Below, in pieces: positions 47,147 through 55,016 of a stretch of DNA of 61,303 bases. The DNA lies in the NCBI GenBank assembly GCA_025056175.1, contig JANWWK010000002.1, positions 1 through 61,303 of the forward strand. Reading direction: 5' to 3'. Source of the stretch: Anaerolineales bacterium (lineage in GTDB: Bacteria; Chloroflexota; Anaerolineae; Anaerolineales; Villigracilaceae). The translations under genes and the position numbers were made by a program. The stretch's first letter is position 1. Each line of letters begins with the position of its first letter. The notes beneath the pieces were generated by a model. The model had not been told where the DNA came from, did no database searches, and was given only the letters and a program-made list of their open reading frames with translations.

Positions 47147-48439
47147 ATGAGCATTGCCATCAAAGTTGAAAACATCAGCAAACGCTACAAAATCGGCCTG
47201 GCTTCTCAGCGCTTTCAGTATGGCATGTTGCGCGATGTCCTGGCCGATGCGGCAAAAGCCCCATTGCGCCTGGCCGCCTCATTGATAGGCCGGCCGTTGG
47301 AAGACCCCGGCCGGAATGCCGGTTACATCTGGGCGCTCCAGGACATTTCGTTTGATTTAGAAGAAGGAAAAGTTCTTGGCATCATCGGGCGCAACGGCGC
47401 CGGAAAATCTACCCTGCTCAAAATCCTCTCGCGTGTCACCGAGCCGACGCGCGGCATGGTCACCGTGCGCGGGCGGGTGGGCTCTCTGCTCGAAGTCGGC
47501 ACCGGTTTTCACCCGGAACTGTCGGGGCGCGAAAACATCTACCTGAACGGTGCCATTCTTGGCATGAAACGCGCTGAAATTGCCCGCAAGTTCGATGAAA
47601 TCGTAGATTTTTCCGAAGTTGGGCAGTTCATTGATACACCCGTCAAACGCTATTCTTCTGGCATGTACCTGCGCCTGGCCTTTGCCGTTGCCGCGCACCT
47701 GGAGCCAGAAATTCTGGTGGTAGACGAAGTGCTGGCCGTCGGCGATGCCGAATTTCAGCGCAAATGTCTGGGCAAGATGAACGATGTCGCCAGCCAGGGG
47801 CGCACGATTCTTTTCGTCAGCCACAACATGAGCGCCATTCTGCGCCTGACGCAAGAATCCATCGTTTTGCAAAAGGGACGCCTGGTGATGCGCGGCCCCA
47901 CCCCTGAAGCAGTAGATTTTTACCTGGCTTCCGGCCAAACGCAGGCAGGCGAACGCCTTTGGAGCGACGAAGAGATTCCCGCTTCGGCGGCGCCTTTTCA
48001 GCCCATTGCTCTGCGTGTGCGCGACCCGCGCGGCGCGGTTTCTGATACCCTGCGTTCGGTCGAACCCATCACGGTCGAACTGGAATATCGTCTCGCTGCG
48101 CCCATCACCGGCCTGCGGGTAGGGATTTACCTCAGCACCGTACGGGGTGAATACGTCTTTACCTCCTTCGACGTGGATGAACCGGCGCTCTACGAGCAAC
48201 ATGCGGTTCGGCAAGCCGGTCATTACCTCAGCAAATGCCAGATTCCTGCCGATTTACTCAATGAGGGCCGTTATATTTTGGGCATCAACGCCAGTTCCTT
48301 CGGCGTCAAACGGTACTTTATGGATGAAAATGCCCTGGCTTTTAATGTAGACCCGATGGGAGCGCCCGGTATGCAGTGGGCCGAACCGCGTCAGGGACCC
48401 ATTCGCCCCCGGCTGGCCTGGGTCATCGAACGTGATTGA
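47147..48439 (+). CDS. ABC polysaccharide exporter ATPase with C-terminal sugar-recognition domain (Wzt-like)
   Basis: 430 residues. The N-terminal ABC domain has P-loop G-R-N-G-A-G-K-S-T, the export-type Q-loop region L-L-E-V-G-T-G-F-H-P-E-L-S-G-R-E-N, signature Y-S-S-G-M-Y and Walker B I-L-V-V-D-E-V. Residues about 265-430 form the beta-sandwich that in Wzt recognises the non-reducing end of the glycan. A GTG at 47141 could also start it. The tail implies that export depends on a specific terminal modification, perhaps made by one of the two methyltransferases of the locus. Confidence 0.93.
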   Translation: MSIAIKVENISKRYKIGLASQRFQYGMLRDVLADAAKAPLRLAASLIGRPLEDPGRNAGYIWALQDISFDLEEGKVLGIIGRNGAGKSTLLKILSRVTEPTRGMVTVRGRVGSLLEVGTGFHPELSGRENIYLNGAILGMKRAEIARKFDEIVDFSEVGQFIDTPVKRYSSGMYLRLAFAVAAHLEPEILVVDEVLAVGDAEFQRKCLGKMNDVASQGRTILFVSHNMSAILRLTQESIVLQKGRLVMRGPTPEAVDFYLASGQTQAGERLWSDEEIPASAAPFQPIALRVRDPRGAVSDTLRSVEPITVELEYRLAAPITGLRVGIYLSTVRGEYVFTSFDVDEPALYEQHAVRQAGHYLSKCQIPADLLNEGRYILGINASSFGVKRYFMDENALAFNVDPMGAPGMQWAEPRQGPIRPRLAWVIERD

Positions 48440-48458
48440 GACAGGAAACACACCTGCG

Positions 48459-50054
48459 ATGGCGCTCAAACGGTTTCTTTCCAAAATCCCCTACTCCGCC
48501 GACCTGTACGACGCGTTGCGTCGTACCCGTCCGCACACACGCTACAACCTGACTCAACTGGAAAAAGCCCTGCCCCAGGCAGCAGCGCAGGTGAGAAATG
48601 TTCTCCGAAGCGATTTTGCGGATGAGAGAAACAAAAAAAACGATACGCCGCACAAGCGCATTGTCTTGTTTGCCACCCTGCATTACTGGGTCGAACAGGC
48701 CGTCATGATTGGCCTGGCCCTGCGCGGCATGGGACATGAGGTCACCCTTGCCTATTTGCCGTATGGCGATTGGGACAGGGACATCAACCCATTCGACCTG
48801 CGCCGCCAGGATTTGTACACGCGCCGGGTGCTGAAACCCCTCACCGGACTGATTCGGTCGCATTCCTTGCTCGAAGTTTCTCCCCTGGCGGCTCTGCCAG
48901 ACGCCTTGAAACCGGCTGTGGAGACCGCTTCTGCGTTTGACGTGATGTACACCCTCCAGGTGGAAGATTTTGACCGGAATTCGGCCTTATACCGCTTTCG
49001 GTGCAAGCGGAACGAACAGGCCGCTTTGGCAGCGCTGTGGCTCTTACAGCAATCTCGTCCCGATACCGTTCTTGTCCCGAACGGTTTGGTGACTGAACTG
49101 GGAATTTTCTACCAGGTGGCGCGCTTCCTGAACCTGATGACCGTGACCTACGAATTCAACGACCAGCGCGAACAAATCTGGCTGGCGCAAAACGACATCG
49201 TGATGCGTCAGAACACCGATGCGCTGTGGGCCGCGCGCGGGCACACGCCGCTGAACGACTCAGAACGCGAGAAAATTGCCGCCCTCGAAGATGCCCGCAC
49301 CAGCGCCAAAAAATATGGCAAAGGCACACGCTTCTGGCAGGATGTCCCCTCGATGGGTGGCGAAACCCTGCGCGCCAGTTTGGGATTGGATTCACGCCCC
49401 ATCGTTTTGCTGGCAACGAACGTGCTGGGGGATAGCCTGACGCTTGGACGCAATCTTTTCACCGCCTCGATGGCCGAGTGGATTGAGAAAACCGTCCAAT
49501 ACTTCGCGCGCCGCACCGATGCGCAACTTGTGGTGCGCGTTCATCCGGGCGAGCGGCTGATGAAAGGCCCTTCTATGGTCGGCGTCATCGAACGCGCTCT
49601 GCCGCAACGCCCCGAACACATCCACGTCATTGGGCCGCACGAAAAAATCAACACCTATGACTTGATGGAAATCGCCTCGCTTGGACTGGCTTACACCACC
49701 ACCGTTGGCATGGAAATGGCCATGCGTGGCGTACCGGTCATCGTAGCCGGACAAACCCACTATCGCGGGCGCGGTTTCACTTACGACCCCGCGACGTACG
49801 ATGAGTATTTTGGGATGCTGGATGGTTTGCTATACAGTTCTTCATCCAACCGTTTGACCGAAGAACAGGTCGAAACTGCCTGGAATTATGCCTATCGCTT
49901 CTTCTTTGAATTTCCTTTCGACTTCCCCTGGCGCTTGATGCACTTTTGGAAAGATTACGAACTCTGGCCGCTGGCGCGCGTTCTCTCCCCCGAAGGCCGC
50001 GCTGCTTTTGGCCGCACTTTTGAGTACCTGGCTGGACAACCGCTGACCTGGTGA
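48459..50054 (+). CDS. Capsule polysaccharide synthesis protein, KpsS/LipB-like
   Basis: 531 residues, soluble. The C-terminal half carries R-V-H-P-G-E, H-V-I-G-P-H-E-K-I-N-T-Y-D-L and Y-T-T-T-V-G-M-E-M-A-M-R-G-V-P-V-I-V, the GT-B-like set of capsule synthesis (Capsule_synth/KpsS) proteins that add Kdo or similar acidic sugars. The acceptor is unknown. The chosen ATG at 48459 has AGGA upstream; a GTG at 48432 would overlap the exporter end. The N-terminal half has no recognised motif. Confidence 0.8.
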   Translation: MALKRFLSKIPYSADLYDALRRTRPHTRYNLTQLEKALPQAAAQVRNVLRSDFADERNKKNDTPHKRIVLFATLHYWVEQAVMIGLALRGMGHEVTLAYLPYGDWDRDINPFDLRRQDLYTRRVLKPLTGLIRSHSLLEVSPLAALPDALKPAVETASAFDVMYTLQVEDFDRNSALYRFRCKRNEQAALAALWLLQQSRPDTVLVPNGLVTELGIFYQVARFLNLMTVTYEFNDQREQIWLAQNDIVMRQNTDALWAARGHTPLNDSEREKIAALEDARTSAKKYGKGTRFWQDVPSMGGETLRASLGLDSRPIVLLATNVLGDSLTLGRNLFTASMAEWIEKTVQYFARRTDAQLVVRVHPGERLMKGPSMVGVIERALPQRPEHIHVIGPHEKINTYDLMEIASLGLAYTTTVGMEMAMRGVPVIVAGQTHYRGRGFTYDPATYDEYFGMLDGLLYSSSSNRLTEEQVETAWNYAYRFFFEFPFDFPWRLMHFWKDYELWPLARVLSPEGRAAFGRTFEYLAGQPLTW

Positions 50055-50085
50055 CAAAAACACAACCGATGACCGATACCCGAAC

Positions 50086-50910
50086 ATGACCAACCCCAAA
50101 CAAACCGTTCGTCAATTTTATGACCAGATTGGCTGGCAGCAAGAAGCCGATGGCAACTACCAGAATGCCCGCTACGAAGACCTGCGCCCCGTCTCGGCAG
50201 AATATATTCACAAGACGCGCCTGCGCGTCAACGCCGGCTTGATTCCAACCGGCAAATTTTTGCTGGATGCCGGCTCCGGCCCGGTACAGTATGATGAGTA
50301 CCTGACCTATTCGCAGGGCTATCACCGGCGCGTTTGTCTGGATATTTCCATTCAGGCCTTGCGCGAAGCCCGTCAACGACTGGGAGAACATGGCCTGTTC
50401 GTGGTTGGCGACCTGGCAAATTTACCGTTTCGGCATGATGCGTTCGATGCCTTCGTCTCCATGCACGCCATCCACCATTTGCCTATCGAAGAACATCCGC
50501 ACGCTTACGGCGAATTGCATCGCGTCCTCTCTCCGGGTCGCACGGGGGTGGTCGTCAATGGCTGGTTCAGCCCGCTGCTCACCTCGCTGGCCGAACCGGT
50601 GATCGCCGTCTTGCGCCGAATGACCGGACGTGGCCCCAAGAAAAAGAAAAAATGGCTTACCGCCCAAACACCCGAAGGAACGTTTGTAGAAAAACCCACT
50701 CCCGCCTGGCTCAAACGCGAAGTTGGCAGCAAAATTCCGCTGGAACTGCGCCCCTGGCGCAGCCTCTCTACCGAAGTGCTGCGCTGGTTCGTGCATCCTC
50801 AACTGGGAGGCCGGTTCTTGCTGAAATTTGTTTTCTGGCTCGAAGATGTATTTCCCCGCTTTTTTGCAGAAAACGGTCAATATCCGATGATAATCATTCG
50901 CAAAAGGTAA
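50086..50910 (+). CDS. SAM-dependent methyltransferase of the polysaccharide locus
   Basis: 274 residues. Motif I L-L-D-A-G-S-G-P-V, D-I-S-I-Q-A-L and F-V-S-M-H-A-I-H-H-L define a class I (methyltransf_11-like) enzyme. A Lys-rich loop K-K-K-K-K in the middle and a C-terminal segment rich in aromatic residues suggest membrane contact. It could methylate the glycan or its lipid carrier, possibly forming the cap read by the exporter's C-terminal domain (inference). It is the last gene of the run. Confidence 0.85.
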   Translation: MTNPKQTVRQFYDQIGWQQEADGNYQNARYEDLRPVSAEYIHKTRLRVNAGLIPTGKFLLDAGSGPVQYDEYLTYSQGYHRRVCLDISIQALREARQRLGEHGLFVVGDLANLPFRHDAFDAFVSMHAIHHLPIEEHPHAYGELHRVLSPGRTGVVVNGWFSPLLTSLAEPVIAVLRRMTGRGPKKKKKWLTAQTPEGTFVEKPTPAWLKREVGSKIPLELRPWRSLSTEVLRWFVHPQLGGRFLLKFVFWLEDVFPRFFAENGQYPMIIIRKR

Positions 50911-50920
50911 AGGCGCTGAA

Positions 50921-51142
50921 TCAGAGACAGGGTTGGGTGCGCTTGTTGCTGTTGATGTGAATGACCTCGCCGGACATAAAACCGTCGGGGTCTTTTTGAA
51001 ATTGCTTGAGGCATTCCACCGAGCAAAGGATGACCTGCCGCCCTTTGTACATGACAATCGGATAGCGCCAGGGGGCATCAATTCGGTCGCCGCAGGCGCT
51101 GCGGTGGACCAGGGGAGCGTGGGAAGGGGGCTTGCCAGGCAT
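50921..51142 (-). CDS. Small cysteine-containing YHS/TRASH-like protein
   Basis: 73 residues. The core Y-P-I-V-M-Y-K-G-R-Q-V-I-L-C-S-V-E-C-L-K-Q-F has the C-x3-C-x3-F pattern after an aromatic strand that is seen in YHS/TRASH metal-binding peptides. An extra Cys (S-A-C-G-D) and a terminal Cys may add ligands. TATAAT lies 9 bases before the ATG and there is no ribosome site. The family assignment is by pattern only; a metal-binding or metal-transfer role is possible but not shown. Confidence 0.6.
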   Translation of the reverse strand: MPGKPPSHAPLVHRSACGDRIDAPWRYPIVMYKGRQVILCSVECLKQFQKDPDGFMSGEVIHINSNKRTQPCL

Positions 51143-51340
51143 CGGTCAGAAATTATACCGCGTGTCAGGCTTTTTCCGGGTAGCACCTCTGGCGTTGGGC
51201 AGAAATTCACACCTGCATTGTGAAAAACTTCTCAACTTCTTTGCCGCCCGCTTCCTTTCACGAATCTTCTCGCAGGCCGATAATACAAACAGAAACACGT
51301 CAAAACGCATCCCGCGCCGAAGCGCGAGAAGGAGACCGAA

Positions 51341-52306
51341 ATGAACGAAACCCTGACCATCACCTTTTGGGGTGTGCGCGGCAGTTATCCTGCTCCAGGC
51401 GGACATACTGTTCGCTATGGCGGCAATACCGCGTGTGTCGAGGTCAATGCCGGGGGACGCCTCCTTATCCTGGATGCTGGCACGGGCATCATCCCGCTGG
51501 GGCGTGACCTGATGCGCCGCTCTCAGCAAACCGGCAAGCCTGTTCAGGCAACTCTGTTATTCAGCCACCTGCACCACGACCATACGCAAGGCTTTCCTTT
51601 CTTCGCACCAGCCTACCACCCGGTCAGCCGACTTTTTCTGTTCGGCCCCGGCGCTTCGGAGCAGGCGCTGGAAGAACTGCTGGCGCGCAATCAGATGCCG
51701 CCCGCCTTTCCCGTTTCGCTGCGCGACATGAACGCCGCCAAAGAAATCCGCTCCCTGAATGAGACGGATGTCCTGTGCTTCGAGGCCGAAACTCCCTGCA
51801 TCTCAAAACAGCCCACCGGCGAATTGTTCATTCGCCTGATGAAATCATACGCGCATCCAGGCGGTGTGTACGTTTACCGCATTGAGTGGCGCGGTCTCAG
51901 TGTGGTTTATGCGACCGATACCGAAGGGTACATTGGCACCGACCGCCGCCTGGCAGCCTTTGCGCGTCATGCCGATTTGCTCATTCACGATGCTCAGTAT
52001 TCGGAAGACCACTATCAAGGACGGAACGGTTGGACTTCCACACAGGGCTACGGACACTCGACCCCTCGCATGGCCTGTGAATTGGCGCAGGCCGCAGGGG
52101 TAAAACAGTTGGCACTTTTTCATCATGACCCGAATTATGACGATGCGCGGATTCAACAAATCGAACACGAAGCGCAGCAAATCTTCCCGCAGGTCTTTGC
52201 GGCTCGGGAGCGATTACAGGTGACCCTCTCTCCTGATACGGCGATGGCTTCTCCGTTTACGGAAATGGACAAAGCCGCTTTTCTCCGAACGGCCAACCGT
52301 TTCTGA
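51341..52306 (+). CDS. MBL-fold metallo-hydrolase
   Basis: 321 residues. The metal motif H76-L-H78-H-D80-H81 and the start F-W-G-V-R-G-S-Y-P-A-P-G define the PhnP/RNase Z-like subgroup that also contains cyclic-phosphodiesterase enzymes. A later Y-A-T-D-T-E-G and H-D-A-Q-Y sequence supplies the further metal ligands. Strong AAGGAGA site. It is followed closely by a Crp/Fnr regulator; a role in signalling-nucleotide turnover is a guess. Confidence 0.85.
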   Translation: MNETLTITFWGVRGSYPAPGGHTVRYGGNTACVEVNAGGRLLILDAGTGIIPLGRDLMRRSQQTGKPVQATLLFSHLHHDHTQGFPFFAPAYHPVSRLFLFGPGASEQALEELLARNQMPPAFPVSLRDMNAAKEIRSLNETDVLCFEAETPCISKQPTGELFIRLMKSYAHPGGVYVYRIEWRGLSVVYATDTEGYIGTDRRLAAFARHADLLIHDAQYSEDHYQGRNGWTSTQGYGHSTPRMACELAQAAGVKQLALFHHDPNYDDARIQQIEHEAQQIFPQVFAARERLQVTLSPDTAMASPFTEMDKAAFLRTANRF

Positions 52307-52376
52307 ACGAGAGCTGAAGAGCATCGTCCCTGGCGTGTCGAATGCGATATGCTCTTTCCGGGTGAAAGGATGTAAA

Positions 52377-53090
52377 ATGAACGTGCGTATGCTCACCTCA
52401 AATACGGCGAACACCCGTAACTTACTCGAGGGCATTGCCTTATTCGAGGGCCTTGACCCGCTCGATTTGAATTGGATTTCTGCCAGAGCGCGCCGCCGCC
52501 TGTTTGCCGCCGGAACGAACATTCTCACTGCCGAGCAGCCCGGCGAGGCCGTGTACGTTATTTTGCATGGGACGGTCAAAATCCATGTAGAACAGGCCGA
52601 TGGCCGCGATGTGGTGCTGGCAATTCTGGGTGCAGGCGATACGCTGGGAGAGATGAGCCTCATAGATAGCGCTGGACGTTCGGCAAGCGCTGTTACCCTC
52701 GAGGAGAGTTTGCTCCTGTGGATGGATAAATCGGCCTTTCAGGAATCTCTGCGCCGCTTTCCGGCAGTAGCGCAGAACCTGGTGCGCATTCTTTCTGCGC
52801 GGGTGCGCCTGGCAAACGAACTGATTCAGGCACTGGCTTCGATGGATGTCAACGGACGGGTAGCGCGCCAGTTACTTGCCTTTGCCGATAAATATGGCCG
52901 CGCCGAAGGCGCATCCGTCTTGATTCCGATTCATCTGACCCAGAGCGATATTGCCGACCTGGTCGGGGCCTCGCGCAAGCGCGTTAATCAGGTGATGGTG
53001 GCCTTTCGAGAACAGGAATTGATTGCAACCAACACAACTGGCCGCATTATTGTCCTGAATCGGGACGGATTGATGCGATATTGCCGCTAG
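52377..53090 (+). CDS. Crp/Fnr-family regulator 1
   Basis: 237 residues. An N-terminal cNMP-binding fold has the phosphate-binding cassette G-E92-M-S-L-x5-R101-S-A intact, matching the Glu and Arg of E. coli CRP that hold cyclic AMP. The C-terminal HTH is L-T-Q-S-D-I-A-D-L-V-G-A-S-R-K-R-V-N-Q. No cysteines for an Fe-S cluster, so it is more CRP- than FNR-like. Start at 52377 with AAGGA 8 bases upstream. Its stop overlaps a perfect 22-bp palindrome. Confidence 0.9.
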   Translation: MNVRMLTSNTANTRNLLEGIALFEGLDPLDLNWISARARRRLFAAGTNILTAEQPGEAVYVILHGTVKIHVEQADGRDVVLAILGAGDTLGEMSLIDSAGRSASAVTLEESLLLWMDKSAFQESLRRFPAVAQNLVRILSARVRLANELIQALASMDVNGRVARQLLAFADKYGRAEGASVLIPIHLTQSDIADLVGASRKRVNQVMVAFREQELIATNTTGRIIVLNRDGLMRYCR

Positions 53091-53110
53091 GTGAGAAATA
53101 TTTCTCACCT
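53089..53110. promoter_or_regulatory. Perfect 22-bp CRP-type palindrome
   Basis: AGGTGAGAAAT / ATTTCTCACCT, of the form TGAGA-N6-TCTCA. Length and half-site spacing match a CRP site (TGTGA-N6-TCACA). It overlaps the stop of Crp/Fnr 1. Confidence 0.7.
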
Positions 53111-53164
53111 GAAGTGTCCCGTATGTCCTTGAAAAAAATGAAAATATGAGAATAATAAGAATTG

Positions 53165-53248
53165 TGTAAGAACTGCATAGGGGGAGCGGGGGATACACGC
53201 TGCAATTATCGCAGGGCCGGAGAGAGACTTTCCGCCCTGCGATTTTTC
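53165..53248 (+). ncRNA. Possible small RNA or leader between the twin regulators
   Basis: A weak promoter (TTGAAA 53129-53134, TAATAA 53153-53158) lies about 65 bases downstream of the CRP-type palindrome's centre. A strong terminator follows at 53208-53248. No ORF is seen. The 84-base product would be G-rich (two GGGGG runs). It is unproven. Confidence 0.3.
53208..53248 (+). terminator. Intrinsic terminator between the Crp/Fnr genes
   Basis: ATCGCAGGGC / GCCCTGCGAT (53208-53217 and 53234-53243), extended by GGA/TCC, then TTTTC. It isolates the second regulator from the first. Confidence 0.85.
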
Positions 53249-53305
53249 TTAAACTGTAAACTGGACTTGTTTTTCTCTGCCTGAAACAACATACCAGTAA
53301 CGAGG

Positions 53306-53311
53306 TAAAAT
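53306..53311 (+). promoter_or_regulatory. -10 box of Crp/Fnr regulator 2
   Basis: TAAAAT lies exactly 6 bases (CCGACT) before the ATG at 53318. It lies downstream of the terminator and implies a leaderless mRNA. Confidence 0.5.
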
Positions 53312-53317
53312 CCGACT

Positions 53318-54019
53318 ATGCCGGACCCATCATCAGATACCCAGAACATCCTTGCGAGCATTCCACTTTTTCGCGGGTTGAACCAGGCTGAACTGGAATG
53401 GATAGCCCGCCGCGCACACCGTAAACTCTTTCCGGCTGGTACGAACGTTTTGGTCGCCGAGCAACCCGGCGAGGCGGTGTATATTATCCTGTATGGAACG
53501 GTCAAAATTTACATTGACCAGCTCGACAAACAGCCAGTTGTGCTTTCGATTATCGGGGCGGGAGATATGCTGGGCGAAATCAGCCTGCTCGATAGTGCCG
53601 GACATTCAGCCAGCGCGGTCACGCTTGAAGATTCACTGATGCTGTGGATGGACAAGAATGCCTTCCACCAGATGCTGGATGAATTTCCCCGCGTTTCGCG
53701 CAACCTCGTGCAGATGATGGGCGCGCGTTTGCGGATGAACAATGAGTTGATTCAATCCCTGGCAACGCTGGATATCAAAGGACGGGTGGCGCGCCAGTTG
53801 CTGGCCTTTGCCGACCGTTACGGAGGCAATCATTCGAGCGAACCGGTTGTCATCCCCATTACGCTGACCCAGAGCGAGATTGCTGATTTGGTTGGGGCTT
53901 CCCGCAAGCGTGTCAACCAGGCGATGGTGGCTTTTCGTGAACAAGGGCTGATTTCGCTCACGCCTTCTGGGAAATTGGTTGTATTAGACCGAAAAGGACT
54001 GGCAAAATTCTGTGAATGA
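53318..54019 (+). CDS. Crp/Fnr-family regulator 2 (paralogue, altered ligand site)
   Basis: 233 residues, clearly paralogous to regulator 1 over its whole length with nearly the same HTH (L-T-Q-S-E-I-A-D-L-V-G-A-S-R-K-R-V-N-Q), so both probably read similar sites. In the ligand cassette the Glu (E87) is kept but the phosphate-binding Arg is His96 (G-H-S-A). This may change or abolish cyclic nucleotide binding. It is expressed from its own promoter, probably leaderless. The twin arrangement suggests duplication followed by divergence in signal. Confidence 0.9.
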   Translation: MPDPSSDTQNILASIPLFRGLNQAELEWIARRAHRKLFPAGTNVLVAEQPGEAVYIILYGTVKIYIDQLDKQPVVLSIIGAGDMLGEISLLDSAGHSASAVTLEDSLMLWMDKNAFHQMLDEFPRVSRNLVQMMGARLRMNNELIQSLATLDIKGRVARQLLAFADRYGGNHSSEPVVIPITLTQSEIADLVGASRKRVNQAMVAFREQGLISLTPSGKLVVLDRKGLAKFCE

Positions 54020-54093
54020 CCCGATGGTAAAAAAACGGGACGCTCCATGCATGGAACGTCCTGTTGAATTGGAGCAGGGTGGGGGTGTATGGT

Positions 54094-54339
54094 CTATTCT
54101 TCGAAAGGAGAAGATGATTTGCGCTGGCGGAAGGTGATGCGTCCGCGCGTCAGGTCGTAAGGGGACATTTCTACTTTGACGCGGTCGCCGAGCAAAATGC
54201 GAATGTAGAACTTTCGCATTTTGCCTGAGAGATAGGCAAGAATTTCATGGCCGTTGTCTAATCGCACGCGAAATTGCGTCCCGGGCAACGCCTCGACCAC
54301 TGTGCCTTCCACCATAAGTTTGTCATCATCTTTCGCCAT
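54094..54339 (-). CDS. infA: Translation initiation factor IF-1
   Basis: 81 residues. The S1/OB fold sequence I[27 protein letters not shown] and [15 protein letters not shown] is diagnostic; IF-1 binds the 30S A site. The C-terminal tail K-S-S-S-P-F-E-E is longer than usual. Start at 54339 with GGAGG. It lies 17 bases after rpsU, away from ribosomal protein operons, so rpsU and infA form a small translation operon. Confidence 0.97.
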   Translation of the reverse strand: MAKDDDKLMVEGTVVEALPGTQFRVRLDNGHEILAYLSGKMRKFYIRILLGDRVKVEMSPYDLTRGRITFRQRKSSSPFEE

Positions 54340-54356
54340 ACACACCTCCGGTCGTT

Positions 54357-54554
54357 CTATTCAGCCAGTTTTACCTGACGCCGCTTGAGACGGCGGGCGG
54401 CTTTTTTCTCATCCATGCGGCGCTGTTCGCTTTTGGAAACGAACCAGCGTTTGCGGCGCACGGTGCTGAGGACGCCGCTCTTTACGACCTTCTTGCGAAA
54501 GCGCTTGAGCAGTTGGTCCTGAGTTTCGTTGTTTCGCAATACCACAATCGTCAT
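54357..54554 (-). CDS. rpsU: 30S ribosomal protein S21
   Basis: 65 residues. T-I-V-V-L-R-N-N-E[19 protein letters not shown] and a basic C-terminus are characteristic. The strong site GGGAGGTG precedes the ATG by 8-9 bases, but its GGG is inside a small hairpin. It heads an operon with infA and has an attenuator-like leader of about 170 bases. Confidence 0.97.
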   Translation of the reverse strand: MTIVVLRNNETQDQLLKRFRKKVVKSGVLSTVRRKRWFVSKSEQRRMDEKKAARRLKRRQVKLAE

Positions 54555-54565
54555 GCTTTCTCACC

Positions 54566-54581
54566 TCCCTTCTGCGAAGGG
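54566..54581 (-). promoter_or_regulatory. Hairpin that may mask the rpsU ribosome site
   Basis: CCCTTC-GCAG-AAGGG on the minus strand uses the GGG that begins the GGGAGG ribosome site of rpsU. This could reduce initiation when folded. Confidence 0.4.
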
Positions 54582-54595
54582 ATAGGGAAAAATAA

Positions 54596-54623
54596 ATTCG
54601 GCTGGTTGCAGACTCAGCCGAAT
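54596..54623 (-). promoter_or_regulatory. Attenuator-like terminator hairpin in the rpsU leader
   Basis: ATTCGGCTG / CAGCCGAAT, a 9-bp perfect stem with a 10-base loop, followed on the minus strand by TTTATTTTTC. It stands between the only good promoter and rpsU, so it should cut transcription unless overridden. Confidence 0.6.
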
Positions 54624-54631
54624 GCGCGCCG

Positions 54632-54664
54632 TTAACAGAAAGCAACATCGAAATCATTCCACAT
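54632..54664 (-). CDS. Candidate 10-residue leader peptide before the rpsU attenuator
   Basis: ATG at 54664 with AGG just before it and AGGAG 15 bases upstream codes M-W-N-D-F-D-V-A-F-C and stops 8 bases before the attenuator stem. Position and size fit a leader peptide, but no single amino acid is strongly repeated. Confidence 0.35.
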   Translation of the reverse strand: MWNDFDVAFC

Positions 54665-54731
54665 CCTGCGTTCGGACAACTCCTTTTGACCACCAGAACG
54701 GCAATCGAATAGGGCTGGTCTGCGGCGCAAA

Positions 54732-54737
54732 ATTATA
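54732..54737 (-). promoter_or_regulatory. -10 box upstream of the rpsU leader
   Basis: TATAAT on the minus strand. A weak -35 (TTCATG) is 17 bases upstream. It overlaps the end of the small lipoprotein gene. Confidence 0.45.
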
Positions 54738-54903
54738 CTATAGAACCTTTCAAACATGAAGGCGGAATTTTGCAAAAAATCGGGTCACTCCCCTGATTCT
54801 CTCCCTCATCCAACCTGCGCGTGGTGGGCGGCGGGGTGGCCGAGTGGCAGGCAGAGAGGGCCAGCAGCAGCGCAGCGAGCAGGAAACGGGTCAGGCGGGG
54901 CAT
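54733..54903 (-). CDS. Small lipoprotein
   Basis: 56 residues. The ATG has GGGAGG 6 bases upstream. The N-terminus M-P-R-L-T-R-F-L-L-A-A-L-L-L-A-L-S-A-C is a full lipoprotein signal with lipobox L-S-A-C at C19. The mature part is short (37 residues, Thr/Pro rich, then Glu/Gly rich, with two further Cys) and matches no family, so it may be a remnant of a longer protein. Downstream of the cupin gene on the same strand. It is too short for most callers. Confidence 0.5.
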   Translation of the reverse strand: MPRLTRFLLAALLLALSACHSATPPPTTRRLDEGENQGSDPIFCKIPPSCLKGSIV

Positions 54904-55016
54904 GGCAGACCTCCCAAACGAGAACGTATCGAAATGAGACGCGCATTTGCTCGCGGTTTCGATAAATCACGCTGGCTTGTACAGGATGACCTGGCAAGTG
55001 GTCTGTCAGGAGGTGG

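Noticed and set aside
54756-54965. 69-codon plus-strand ORF
   Set aside because: No ribosome site or domain, and it is antisense to the minus-strand small lipoprotein that has both signal and ribosome site.
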